NCBI GenBank assembly: GCA_023399465.1 | Contig: JAEWPB010000119.1 | Span: forward strand, 1 to 64,000 | Length of the DNA stretch: 64,000 nt | Origin: Pseudomonadota bacterium | Lineage (GTDB): Bacteria > Pseudomonadota > Alphaproteobacteria > Rhizobiales > Rhizobiaceae | Direction of reading: 5' to 3' | Shown here: positions 8,182 to 16,427 of the stretch, one piece after another | Layout: every line of letters starts with the position of its first letter | Position numbering within the stretch: the first letter of the stretch is position 1 | Made by a program: the position numbers and the translations under genes | The notes under the pieces: generated by a model | Database searches by the model: none | The model's input: only the letters and a program-made list of their open reading frames with translations | What the model was told of the DNA's origin: nothing

Positions 8182-9528
8182 TCAAGCCGTGGGCTGAGAT
8201 GACTTGGCGGCCATGCGGCTGAGCGTGCGTGCCCGAAGCGAATCGTAGATGGGCGGGCTTTGCAGCGCACTGGCCACCATCATGGCGGCGCAGCAGGCAG
8301 CCATCATCGGCAGTGCGAGCGTTACACTCGCGGTCATTTCAACGGTCAGCACGACGCCCGTCAGCGGCGCGCGCACAATGCCGGTGAACAGCGCCGCCAT
8401 GCCGACAACGGCAAAACTCTCCGGATGGATGGGGAGACCGGGGAACATCGCTTCCGTCAGCAGGCCGAAGAACAAGCCGCTTTGTGCGCCGAGCACCAGC
8501 ATCGGGGCAAACAGTCCGCCGGGGGTGCCGGCAGCATAGGAGACGGTACTGAGGAGCAGCCGGACCGCATAGAGCAGCGGCAGCATGGCCAGCGTTCCGG
8601 ATCCGTTGAGAACACCCTGGGTGATCGTTTCGCCGCCGCCGACGATCGCTGGCGCGAACCAGGCGAGAATGCCGACCGCAGCCCCGACGAGTGCAGCGCG
8701 CAACTCAACCGGAAACCTGCCGAAGCGGTCGGCAATGCCGAGCATGCCAAGAAGCATGCTGTTGTAGAGCACTGCCAGAACCCCGGCCAGCAGGCCGAGT
8801 ACGATGAACAACGGTTGAACCGCGACGGCGGGCTGGGGTGGCGGCGCGATCTGAAAGTCCGGCACATCGCCAAGCATCAGCCGCGAGACCGCGATGGCGA
8901 TCATCGACGCCCCCAATGCGGCCATGGCTATGCGCGGTTCAAAGCGTTTGTACAGCTCTTCGAGCACGAAAATTGCCCCGGCAAGCGGAGCGTTGAATGC
9001 AGTGGCAAGGCCCGCACCGGCGCCGGCGGCGATCAAGGCCCGGCTATCCGGCCATGTGCGCTTGAAAGCCCTGGCGAGGATATGGGCCGCGTCGGCACCC
9101 ATCTGCACGCTCGGCCCCTCGCGACCAAGAGCAAGGCCGGAACCGATCGCCAGCACTCCGCCAACGAACTTGATCGGGAGCAGGCGCCAGTATGACGGCG
9201 GCGGCAGCAGTTGGACCAGTACAGCCTCCACATCGGGAATGCCGCTGCCGGACGCGCGCGGGGCGAAACAGCGGACGATCCATGCGGATACGCCGACAAG
9301 GACGGCCGAGGCGACGACTATCAATGGGAATCCCACGGGTCCCAGTCCATGAGCCCATCCGATCAGCGTATTGCGCCATGCGTCTGCCTGGGTCAGGAAC
9401 AGCCGAAACGATCCCGCCAGAACGCCCGCGAAAACGCCGACAATCAGGGACAGGATCGCAAGGGAGATAAAGTGGCCGTGCTCGGCGTCACCGTCGTTAT
9501 CGATGGATTGCGATTGCCGACTTTCCAT
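8182..9528 (-). CDS. CLC-family voltage-gated chloride channel or Cl-/H+ antiporter
   Basis: Inner-membrane anion transporter of 448 residues with no C-terminal CBS domain. The CLC signatures are all there: GSGIPDVEA, GREGPSVQMG with the gating glutamate, GLFAPMLVLGA, and a late tyrosine (SPPIYDSL) matching the chloride-coordinating Tyr. The loop ATAFNAPLAGAIFVLEEL contains the position equivalent to the internal proton glutamate of E. coli ClcA, which favours antiport. The start is set at the ATG at 9526-9528 (MESRQSQS) because upstream codons lack homology and a good promoter lies at 9630-9658. Possible role: acid or osmotic stress, or charge balance. Confidence 0.9.
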   Translation of the reverse strand: MESRQSQSIDNDGDAEHGHFISLAILSLIVGVFAGVLAGSFRLFLTQADAWRNTLIGWAHGLGPVGFPLIVVASAVLVGVSAWIVRCFAPRASGSGIPDVEAVLVQLLPPPSYWRLLPIKFVGGVLAIGSGLALGREGPSVQMGADAAHILARAFKRTWPDSRALIAAGAGAGLATAFNAPLAGAIFVLEELYKRFEPRIAMAALGASMIAIAVSRLMLGDVPDFQIAPPPQPAVAVQPLFIVLGLLAGVLAVLYNSMLLGMLGIADRFGRFPVELRAALVGAAVGILAWFAPAIVGGGETITQGVLNGSGTLAMLPLLYAVRLLLSTVSYAAGTPGGLFAPMLVLGAQSGLFFGLLTEAMFPGLPIHPESFAVVGMAALFTGIVRAPLTGVVLTVEMTASVTLALPMMAACCAAMMVASALQSPPIYDSLRARTLSRMAAKSSQPTA

Positions 9529-9826
9529 GAGCGTGCTCGGTCCAGGGGAAAGCAATACAACAACAGGGAAAAGAGAGCCCGCAACATCCATTCGGTGCGA
9601 CCGGTCGTGGCGGTCTGGCTCGTTATTTAAAGGTAGCGCCGACCCCATGCAGGGTCAACGTCTGGGCTAGGCAAGCCAGTGCGGCGGCATCGGAGGCGGA
9701 ACCACCTGCCGTGCGGTCGGCAGGGGCGGGGCGGCACGAAGAAGAGCGAGGGTCCGGTCTCGGGCCGGGCTCCGTTCCGGTCGGCGCCGCCGATGGCCTT
9801 GTGGCCGCCGCGCGAATGCTGGCGCT
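9529..9826. other. Non-coding gap with the CLC promoter
   Basis: About 300 bases between the CLC start and the stop of the second livH, both minus strand. It contains the CLC promoter and short GC-rich inverted segments. No convincing gene is visible, and the open frames here lack coding character. Confidence 0.6.
9630..9658 (-). promoter_or_regulatory. Sigma-70-like promoter of the CLC gene
   Basis: On the minus strand TTGACC (9658-9653), a 17-base spacer and TACCTT (9635-9630), about 100 bases upstream of the CLC ATG. The spacing is ideal and the -35 is near consensus. Confidence 0.5.
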
Positions 9827-10714
9827 TTACAGCTTGACGACGGTCTTGCGCGCGAGAAGCCCCTGCGGCGCGAAGAGCAGAACGCCGATGACGAGGACGA
9901 TGGTGAAGGCATCGCGGTAGCTGAGCAAGCTCTCCGGCAGGTAGGCCTGCAGGAAGACCTCGATAAAGCCGAGCAGGAAGCCGCCTGCGACCGCGCCCGA
10001 AAGGCTGCCGAGACCGCCGATGATCGCGGCGATGAAAGCCTTCAGCACCGGCAGGAAACCCATCAGCGGATCGACGCTGCCGCGCTGCGCCACCCACAGG
10101 ATGCCGGCGACGCCTGCCAGCAGGCCGGAGATTGCGAAGGCGGTGGCGACAACCGCATTGGCGCGGATGCCCATCAGGCGGACGATCGCGAAATCCTCGG
10201 AGGCCGCGCGCATCGCCCGGCCGAGCACGGTCTTGCGCAGGAAGAGGTTGAGGCCGACGAGCATGATGACGGTGACCAGGATCGAGATCGCCTGGATGAT
10301 GCCGATGTGCAGGCTGCCGATGTCGATGGTGCCGGAGAGGCTCATCGGCATCGGGACCGGCAGCGGCCGGGCGGAGATGAAATTCTGGTAAAGCACGCGC
10401 AGAATGGCGCTGACGGCGAAGCTCGTCAGCAGGAGGGTCGTGCCGCTTGCGCCGCGGACCGGCCGGAACGCCGTGCGCTCCATCAGCAGGACGAGCGTGA
10501 TCGCGACCATCAGCGCGACAATGATCGCCAGCCCGAAGGGCAGACCGATGATAAGCGCGAAGCACAGACCGTAGCCGGCTGCCGTCATCAGTTCGCCATG
10601 GGCGAAGTTGATCAGCCCCATGATCGAGAAGACCACGGCAAGGCCGAGCGCGAGCAGGGCGTAGGTGCCGCCGAGGCTCAGGGCATTGACCAGCTGCTGC
10701 AGGAACAGGTCCAT
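9827..10714 (-). CDS. ABC transporter permease, LivH type (second system)
   Basis: Inner-membrane permease, 295 residues, the usual LivH length. It begins MDLFLQQLVNALSLGGTYAL and has the standard LivH helices with GLINFAHGELMTAAGY near residue 35 and GIRANAVVATAFAISGLLAG in the second half. It is the last gene of the second Liv-type transporter unit, 23 bases downstream of livF, so the order on the minus strand is fused LivM-LivG, binding protein, LivF, LivH. The operon lies divergent from the RpiR regulator and its amidohydrolase/ligase genes at 14800-19923, which suggests the transporter feeds that pathway. Confidence 0.92.
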   Translation of the reverse strand: MDLFLQQLVNALSLGGTYALLALGLAVVFSIMGLINFAHGELMTAAGYGLCFALIIGLPFGLAIIVALMVAITLVLLMERTAFRPVRGASGTTLLLTSFAVSAILRVLYQNFISARPLPVPMPMSLSGTIDIGSLHIGIIQAISILVTVIMLVGLNLFLRKTVLGRAMRAASEDFAIVRLMGIRANAVVATAFAISGLLAGVAGILWVAQRGSVDPLMGFLPVLKAFIAAIIGGLGSLSGAVAGGFLLGFIEVFLQAYLPESLLSYRDAFTIVLVIGVLLFAPQGLLARKTVVKL

Positions 10715-10737
10715 CGGTAAAAATCCTTATTCGCTGG

Positions 10738-11475
10738 TCACGCGCCCAGATAGGCGCCCTGGACATCCGGTGAGTTGCGAAGCTCTTCGGCCGAGCCGGA
10801 CAGTACGATCCGGCCGTTGGCCATGACATAGCCGGTATCTGCGATCTCGAGCGAGAGCGAAACGTTCTGCTCGACGAGCAGGATCGTCAGGCCGCGATCG
10901 CGCAAGCCCGCGATCAGTTCGAAGATCTGGTCGACGATCTGCGGCGCGAGGCCGAGCGAGGGTTCGTCGAGCAGCAGCAGGTCGGGCGACGACATCATCG
11001 AGCGGGCGATCGCCAGCATCTGCTGTTCGCCGCCGGAGAGCGATCCGGCCTTCTGGTGCAGGCGCTCCTTCAGGATCGGGAAGCGCGACAGCATGTCCTC
11101 GCGCATGGCGTCGATGGATCCCCGGGCCTTGTGCATGGCGCCGCCGAGCAGAAGATGTTCATCGACGGTCAGGGTCGGGAAGATGCGGCGCCCCTCCGGC
11201 GTCAGCGTCATGCCCTTGCGGACGATGAGTTCCGGGGGAAGCGCCGAGATGTCGGTGCCGTTGAAGGTGACCCGTCCGGCCTTCTTGGCGGCAAGGCCGA
11301 CGAGTGCATTGAGGGTCGAGCTCTTGCCCGCGCCATTGGCCCCGAGGAGCGTCACGATCTGGCCCTTGCGAACCACAAGATCGACGCCCTTCAGCGCCTC
11401 CACCGGGCCATACGCGACCTTGAGGCCGCTGACCTCGAGCAGGGGGGTCTCGTCGGGTAGCTTACTCGTCATCAT
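10738..11475 (-). CDS. ABC transporter ATP-binding protein, LivF type (second system)
   Basis: Cytoplasmic ATPase of 245 residues for the second HAAT importer. Walker A GANGAGKSS (near residue 44), signature SLSGGEQQML, Walker B LLLLDEPSLGL, and the LivF-typical tail ending VQGAYLGA are present. Either of two adjacent ATG codons (MMTSK) could be used. It lies 100 bases downstream of the binding-protein gene, with a 13-bp stem-loop in the gap, and 23 bases upstream of livH. It shares family but not close sequence with the LivF at the start of the window, so the two importers are separate systems rather than a recent duplication. Confidence 0.93.
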   Translation of the reverse strand: MMTSKLPDETPLLEVSGLKVAYGPVEALKGVDLVVRKGQIVTLLGANGAGKSSTLNALVGLAAKKAGRVTFNGTDISALPPELIVRKGMTLTPEGRRIFPTLTVDEHLLLGGAMHKARGSIDAMREDMLSRFPILKERLHQKAGSLSGGEQQMLAIARSMMSSPDLLLLDEPSLGLAPQIVDQIFELIAGLRDRGLTILLVEQNVSLSLEIADTGYVMANGRIVLSGSAEELRNSPDVQGAYLGA

Positions 11476-11533
11476 CGGGTGAAATCCTGGGCGCGCTCCG
11501 CCTCAGCCTCAATACAGCTTGAAATCCGGCAGG

Positions 11534-11562
11534 CTGCTCTCCGGCAAAGTGCCGGAGAGCAG
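11534..11562 (-). terminator. Strong stem-loop after the second Liv binding-protein gene
   Basis: A perfect 13-bp stem (11534-11546 with 11550-11562) and a 3-base loop, about 15 bases past the binding-protein stop on the minus strand. No T tract follows. It probably protects the 3' end of the binding-protein message or attenuates into livF-livH. Confidence 0.6.
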
Positions 11563-11575
11563 TTGTTCGTCTCGA

Positions 11576-12730
11576 TTACGGTGCCGGGACGTCGGCCGCA
11601 TCAGGAACGCCCTGGCTGACCAGCGAGCGGTTGCCGCCCGCGATCTGCACCAGCGAGACCGCGCGAAGCGGCATGCCCTGGGTGCCCGCGTAGGTGATGC
11701 TGCCGGTCACGCCCTGGACGCCTTCCAGCGAAGCGACGGCGTCGCGGATCGCGGTCGGTTCGATGCTGCCGGCCTTGGTGACGGCGGCCTCGATGACCTT
11801 GCCGAGGTCATAGCCGTTGGCGATGTAGACGGTATCCGGCTCCTGGCCGAACTTGTCCTTGTACTTGCCGTTGAACGCGGCAAGCGGGTTGCCGTCGGTG
11901 GCGAAGCCGGCTGTGGTGAACACCACGCCGTCGACGATCTCGCCAAGGCCGAAGGTGGTCGGCGAGTCGATGCCGTCGCTGCCGAGGACCGGCGTGGTAA
12001 CGCCGGCGCCACGCAGCTGGCGGATGAAGGCCGGGAAGTCGGGCTCGTAAGCGGCAGTCATGATGACGTCGGGCGCCGGGTTCATCGCCTTGATCTTGGT
12101 GACTTCGGCGCTGAAGTCCTGCTGGCCCATGCTGAAGGTGCCTTCACCCAGAAGCTCGCCGCCCTTGCCCTTGAAGCTCTCGGCGAAATATTCCGGCAGC
12201 TTCAGCGTGTAGGCGGTGTCCGGCGACTTCAGGATGTAGGCGGTCTTGAAGCCCTTGTCCTTGGCATAGTTGGCGAGAACCGCGGCCTGGACGTTGTCGG
12301 CCGGATAGTTGCCGAACATGTAGTCGCCGACGGCGAGCGGCATGGTCGGGGTGGTGGCGCAGAAGGAGAAGGTCGGGATCTGTGCGGCCTGGGTGATCTG
12401 GCCGGCGGCGATCGACGGGTCGGCGTCGCACGGGGTGATGACGATCTTGACGCCCGCGTCGACGAGTTCCTGGGCGACGAGTGCGGTCTGCGCCGCGTCG
12501 GAGCGGGTATCCTTGGCGACGAGCTTGATCGGGAACTTGCCGGCGATGCCGCCGGCGGCATTGATTTCCTCGATGGCCATTTCGAGGCCGCGCAGCGACG
12601 GCTGGTCATAGGGGGCGAGGCCGCCGGTCTGGGCGGTCGCCAGGCCGATGACGAGATCCTCGGCAAGCGCGGGAAGCGCCGATGCGCAAAGTGCGGTGGA
12701 CAGCAAAAGAACCTTCAGTTTCGATTTCAT
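11576..12730 (-). CDS. ABC transporter substrate-binding protein (second Liv-type system)
   Basis: Periplasmic receptor, 384 residues. A Sec signal peptide (MKSKLKVLLLSTALCASALP, cleavage after ALA near residue 23) is followed by EDLVIGLATAQTGGLAPYDQ, the first strand of the type 1 periplasmic-binding fold. The family-typical GLEMAIEEINAAGGIAG segment is near residue 50. It sits between the fused permease-ATPase (19 bases upstream) and livF downstream. The ligand is unknown; the divergent operon of a cysteine hydrolase, a glutamine-synthetase-like ligase and an N-formylglutamate-amidohydrolase-like enzyme suggests a nitrogen-rich amide or amine. Confidence 0.91.
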   Translation of the reverse strand: MKSKLKVLLLSTALCASALPALAEDLVIGLATAQTGGLAPYDQPSLRGLEMAIEEINAAGGIAGKFPIKLVAKDTRSDAAQTALVAQELVDAGVKIVITPCDADPSIAAGQITQAAQIPTFSFCATTPTMPLAVGDYMFGNYPADNVQAAVLANYAKDKGFKTAYILKSPDTAYTLKLPEYFAESFKGKGGELLGEGTFSMGQQDFSAEVTKIKAMNPAPDVIMTAAYEPDFPAFIRQLRGAGVTTPVLGSDGIDSPTTFGLGEIVDGVVFTTAGFATDGNPLAAFNGKYKDKFGQEPDTVYIANGYDLGKVIEAAVTKAGSIEPTAIRDAVASLEGVQGVTGSITYAGTQGMPLRAVSLVQIAGGNRSLVSQGVPDAADVPAP

Positions 12731-12749
12731 TATTATGCTCCTCTGGTGG

Positions 12750-14627
12750 TTATGCGGGCTTGCCGGTGACGATGGGGGCTAGCCCCGCCGCCGCGGCTTC
12801 GTTCTTCTGTTGCGCCTGCGGCGCGGTCGACCGGCGGCGGCCGATATAGGCCTCGATCACGGCAGGGTTGGCCTGGATCTCGGCAGGAGTGCCGATGGCG
12901 ATCTGCTGGCCCTTGTTGAGGACCACGACGACATCGCAAAGCCGCATGATGAGCTTCAGGTCGTGCTCGACGATGAGCAGGCCGAGGCTGTACTTCGTGC
13001 GGATGCGGTCGAGCACATGCATGAGTTCTTGGGTTTCGGCAGGGTTCATGCCGGCGGCCGGCTCGTCGAGCAGGAGGTAGCGCGGCTTCAGCGCCAGGGC
13101 GCGGGCGATCTCGAGGCGGCGCTGGGCGCCATAGGAGAGCGTGCCGGCCAACTGATCGGCGAAATCGGCGAGCCCCACTTCGGAAAGCGCCTGGCGGGCG
13201 AGATCGACCGGATCTTCTCCATCCTTCGCCTGCGCGCTTGCGGCGACGGTGACGTTTTCCAGCACCGTCAGGTTCTTGAAAAGGCGGATGTTTTGGAAGG
13301 TGCGCGCCAGCCCGGCGACGGGGACGCGGTAGACCGGCAGCGTGGCGACGTCGGTGCCGTCGATCATCACACGGCCGGTCGAGGGCGGCACGACGCCCGA
13401 AACGCTGTTGATCAGGGTCGACTTGCCGGCGCCGTTGGGGCCGATCAGGCCGGTGACGATACCGGGGCGGATGTCGAAACTGGCATTCTCGAGCGCAACC
13501 AGCCCGGCAAAGCGCTTGCCGATGTTCTCGACGCTGAGCGTCCCGGCGTTGGTTGCGGGGACCTGTTCGGTGGCCGGTGCAGCGGGCTTGGTGTTTCCGC
13601 CGGCAAGGCGGCGCAGGAAGGGTACCTGTTCGTCGAGTTCGCGAACGCCGAGAAGACCGTCGTGCATGCGATACATCACGAAGAGGATCGCCAGGCCGAT
13701 GCCGATGTCGGTCAGGCCGAAGACGGTCGGCATGGTGAAGATGCCGAGGTCGACGCCACCTTCGAGCTTTCTCAGGATCTCGATGATCACCATGATCACG
13801 CCGGCACCGAGGACAGCGCCGGACACGGTACTGATGCCGCCGAGGATCAGCATCGCCAGCAGGGTGAAGGTGAGGGTGAAATAGAAGTCCTTGGGCGAGA
13901 ATGCGCCGATGAAATGAGCGAGAAGCGCGCCGGCGGCGCCGGAGATGACAGCGCCGAGAACCCAGGCGCCGAACCGGTGCAGGCGCACGTTTACGCCGAC
14001 CGCGGTGGAGGCAATCTCGTCTTCGCGCGAGGCCCTCAGCTTCAGGCCGACGCTGGAGTCCCTGTATATGCGGGCAATCGCGACCGCGGCGATCGCAAAC
14101 GGCAGGGCGACCCACAGGTTGACGGCGCGCGGGATGCCGAAGAAGGTCTGGCTACCGCGGGTAAAGTCGCTCGATGCGACCAGCACGACATGCACGATGA
14201 CGAGGAAGCCGAGGGTGCAGATGGAGGCCGACGAGCCGGCAAGCCGCGCCACCGGGATGCCGATGACGATGGCGACGAGCGCCACCACGACAAGGGCAAC
14301 GAACAGTGCCGGCAGAAACGACATGCCCCAACCGGCCAGCCAATCGGGCAGGTTGGGAAGGGCGGTCTTCTGGATCACAGGATTGATGGTCAGCAGGCCG
14401 GCGGCATAGGCGCCGATGGCCATGAAGCCGACATTGCCGAACGAGATGATGCCGGAATTGCCGCTGTAGACGCCGATGCCGATCGCGGCGATCGCATTGA
14501 TCAGGAACAGCGTCATCAGCCGTTCACCGCTCCCCGGAAAGAAGGCCGTCGCAATGAGCGCGGCTGCCACCAGGGGGAGGGCCGTCGCAACGATCCCGAC
14601 GACGGTCCCGCGCCTTATGCGCACCAT
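12750..14627 (-). CDS. Fused ABC permease (LivM) and ATP-binding protein (LivG), second system
   Basis: One 625-residue chain with a LivM-type permease (residues 1-330, about ten hydrophobic segments, including YSGNSGIISFGNVGFMAIGA) and a LivG-type ATPase (360-600; Walker A GPNGAGKST near 396, signature LSYGAQRRLE, Walker B LLLDEPAAGM, LLIVEHDLKLIM). A proline/alanine-rich linker joins them and a short alanine-rich tail ends the protein. I place the start at the ATG at 14627, since TTGGGAG lies 7 bases upstream of it; an ATG at 14633 is possible, and the longer reading to 14843 runs through the promoter. It is the first gene of the second transporter operon and diverges from the RpiR gene. 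Confidence 0.91.
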   Translation of the reverse strand: MVRIRRGTVVGIVATALPLVAAALIATAFFPGSGERLMTLFLINAIAAIGIGVYSGNSGIISFGNVGFMAIGAYAAGLLTINPVIQKTALPNLPDWLAGWGMSFLPALFVALVVVALVAIVIGIPVARLAGSSASICTLGFLVIVHVVLVASSDFTRGSQTFFGIPRAVNLWVALPFAIAAVAIARIYRDSSVGLKLRASREDEIASTAVGVNVRLHRFGAWVLGAVISGAAGALLAHFIGAFSPKDFYFTLTFTLLAMLILGGISTVSGAVLGAGVIMVIIEILRKLEGGVDLGIFTMPTVFGLTDIGIGLAILFVMYRMHDGLLGVRELDEQVPFLRRLAGGNTKPAAPATEQVPATNAGTLSVENIGKRFAGLVALENASFDIRPGIVTGLIGPNGAGKSTLINSVSGVVPPSTGRVMIDGTDVATLPVYRVPVAGLARTFQNIRLFKNLTVLENVTVAASAQAKDGEDPVDLARQALSEVGLADFADQLAGTLSYGAQRRLEIARALALKPRYLLLDEPAAGMNPAETQELMHVLDRIRTKYSLGLLIVEHDLKLIMRLCDVVVVLNKGQQIAIGTPAEIQANPAVIEAYIGRRRSTAPQAQQKNEAAAAGLAPIVTGKPA

Positions 14628-14710
14628 CAGCATACTCCCAATATTCAGGCCATTTGTCTGTTCGGCCGTTCCCGCAACAAAAGTTAGTCGAGAATTCACG
14701 TATGTCAATC

Positions 14711-14750
14711 TTGTTTCATTTTTTATTGTCTGATAGCAAGAATGTAACAA
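14711..14750. promoter_or_regulatory. Candidate RpiR operator in the divergent promoter
   Basis: TTGTTTCATT (14711-14720) and AATGTAACAA (14741-14750) form an inverted repeat matching at 9 of 10 positions, with centres 30 bases (about three helical turns) apart, in the AT-rich gap between the divergent fused permease-ATPase and RpiR genes. A dimeric or tetrameric regulator such as RpiR could bridge the two half-sites. Confidence 0.45.
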
Positions 14751-14799
14751 AACGAAAATAAATGCACCGATGCCGATCACGAGGGGGGAGGCAGGAGCA

Positions 14800-15681
14800 A
14801 TGGCCATTCGAGACCGTCTCACCGATGGAGAGATCGCCTTCACGCGCTCGGAACTGAAGATCGTCCGGCAACTGCTTTCGAACTATCCCGCGGCGGGTCT
14901 GAACACCGTCGCCCATCTGGCCGCGGCTGCCGGAGTCAGCAATCCGACCGTCGTGCGTTTCGCCAACAAGCTGGGATACGAAGGCTATCCGGAGTTCCAG
15001 GCAGCCTTGCTCGGCGAGGTCCAGGAGCGCATGAGTTCCCCGCTGTCGATGCTCGACGCCCGCAAGCCGTCAATGGAGCAGGAAAACGTCTACCAGCACT
15101 TTCTCGGCGCCAGCATCCATGCGCTGGAATCGTCGATCCAGATGGTGCCGAAGAACGATTTCGATGCCGCCGTTGAGGCCGCGGCAGACCTCAGCGTCAG
15201 GGTGCATTGCCTCGGCGGCCGCTTCAGCGGTTTCCTCGCCGGCCTTCTCTGGGCGCACATGAAGCAGTTGCGCGCCGAGACCCGCTGGATCAACGGCGCC
15301 CAGGCCGATCAGGTCGACCAGCTGGTCGATCTCGGCAAGCGCGACGTGCTGTTCGTCTACGACTACCGCCGCTATCAGATCGACACCATCCGATTTGCCC
15401 GCCAGGCGGTGAGCCAGGGCACGCGCATCGTGCTGTTCACCGACCGCTGGCTGTCGCCGATCGCCGAGTTCGCTTCGGTGACGTTGGTGGCGCCGGTCGA
15501 GACGATCTCGCCTTACGACACCATGGTGCCCGCCGTCGCCCAGACCGAGGCGTTGATTGCGGCGCTCACTGCAAGGCTCGCAAACCAGTCCCGCAACCGT
15601 ATCGAGCGCATCGAGGAGCTGCGCCGCAGCTACGGCATCACCGAGGACGCATTCAATCCGCCGCTCGACGGCAGACGCTGA
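14800..15681 (+). CDS. MurR/RpiR-family transcriptional regulator
   Basis: Regulator of 293 residues with an N-terminal RpiR-type helix-turn-helix (LNTVAHLAAAAGVSNPTVVR, then FANKLGYEGYPEFQAAL; residues 35-80) and a C-terminal SIS sugar-isomerase-like domain (about 130-260) that binds phosphosugars in many relatives. The start at 14800 has AGGAG just upstream; the 10-codon in-frame extension is not needed. It is the first gene of the plus-strand operon 14800-19923, with a cysteine hydrolase 42 bases after its stop, and diverges from a Liv-type importer. RpiR proteins next to amino-nitrogen catabolic genes are common in rhizobia, and the SIS ligand is then often not a sugar. Likely controls both operons. 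Confidence 0.9.
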   Translation: MAIRDRLTDGEIAFTRSELKIVRQLLSNYPAAGLNTVAHLAAAAGVSNPTVVRFANKLGYEGYPEFQAALLGEVQERMSSPLSMLDARKPSMEQENVYQHFLGASIHALESSIQMVPKNDFDAAVEAAADLSVRVHCLGGRFSGFLAGLLWAHMKQLRAETRWINGAQADQVDQLVDLGKRDVLFVYDYRRYQIDTIRFARQAVSQGTRIVLFTDRWLSPIAEFASVTLVAPVETISPYDTMVPAVAQTEALIAALTARLANQSRNRIERIEELRRSYGITEDAFNPPLDGRR

Positions 15682-15723
15682 CATCCGCCAACAGGCGCAA
15701 CGACATCCATGTGGAGAACAGAC

Positions 15724-16386
15724 ATGACTGCCATTGAAGTGCAATACGGCAAGGACCTGCTGCGGCGCGACAGCGCTTTCGAGCCCGGCATGACCTCGCT
15801 GCTCTACGTCGACATGCAGCGCATCTGGTGCGAGCCCAACCTCGACCCGACCCATCCGCAGGACGCCGACAGCTACTACCACCGCCGCCTGCGCGAGATG
15901 GTTGTGCCGAACCAGGTCCGTATCCTCGAGGCGGCTCGCCAGGCCGGCTGCAACGTGCTGCACACCATCATCGAGAGCCTGACGCTCGACGGCCGCGATC
16001 GCTCGCTCGACCACAAGCTGTCCGACATGCATGTGCCGAAGGGATCGCCGGAAGGCCAGGTGATCGATGCGCTGGCGCCGATCGACAACGAGATCGTGCT
16101 GCCGAAGACCTCTTCCGGCGTCTTCAACTCGACCAACATCGACTACGTCCTGCGCAACCTCAACACCCGCTACCTGATCATCGCAGGCGTCATCACCGAC
16201 CAGTGCGTCGACATGGCCGTGCGTGATGCCGCCGACCGCGGCTACCTGGTGACGGTCGTCGACGACGCCTGCGCCACCTACAGCCAGGAGCGCCACGACG
16301 CCGCTCTTCGCGCCTATTCCGGCTACTGCTGGATCACCAATACCGAAACCGTCGTCAGCCGCCTGAAGGCTCTCGGCCCGGCCTGA
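15724..16386 (+). CDS. Isochorismatase-family cysteine hydrolase
   Basis: Cytoplasmic hydrolase of 220 residues. The Asp-Lys-Cys triad of the family is recognisable: D in LLYVDMQRIW (near residue 27), K in VLPKTSSGVF (near 129), and C in VITDQCVDMAVRDA (near 160), with the preceding non-proline cis bond region (AGVITDQ). Members hydrolyse isochorismate, nicotinamide, N-carbamoyl amines, ureidoacrylate, biuret and other amides. With a glutamine-synthetase-like ligase, an FGase-like hydrolase and an aminotransferase in the same operon, an amidohydrolase role on a nitrogen compound is more likely than isochorismate hydrolysis. ATG at 15724 is chosen over the earlier one at 15709 because homology starts there. 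Confidence 0.87.
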   Translation: MTAIEVQYGKDLLRRDSAFEPGMTSLLYVDMQRIWCEPNLDPTHPQDADSYYHRRLREMVVPNQVRILEAARQAGCNVLHTIIESLTLDGRDRSLDHKLSDMHVPKGSPEGQVIDALAPIDNEIVLPKTSSGVFNSTNIDYVLRNLNTRYLIIAGVITDQCVDMAVRDAADRGYLVTVVDDACATYSQERHDAALRAYSGYCWITNTETVVSRLKALGPA

Positions 16387-16427
16387 TCCGCCCGCCCGCA
16401 CGACGAGACCAATCAATAGGGGAAGTC

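Noticed and set aside
11519..14687. Long plus-strand open frames opposite the second Liv operon (11519-12769, 12810-14687)
   Set aside because: Low-complexity Gly/Asp/Arg translations antisense to clear transporter genes; no family signature.
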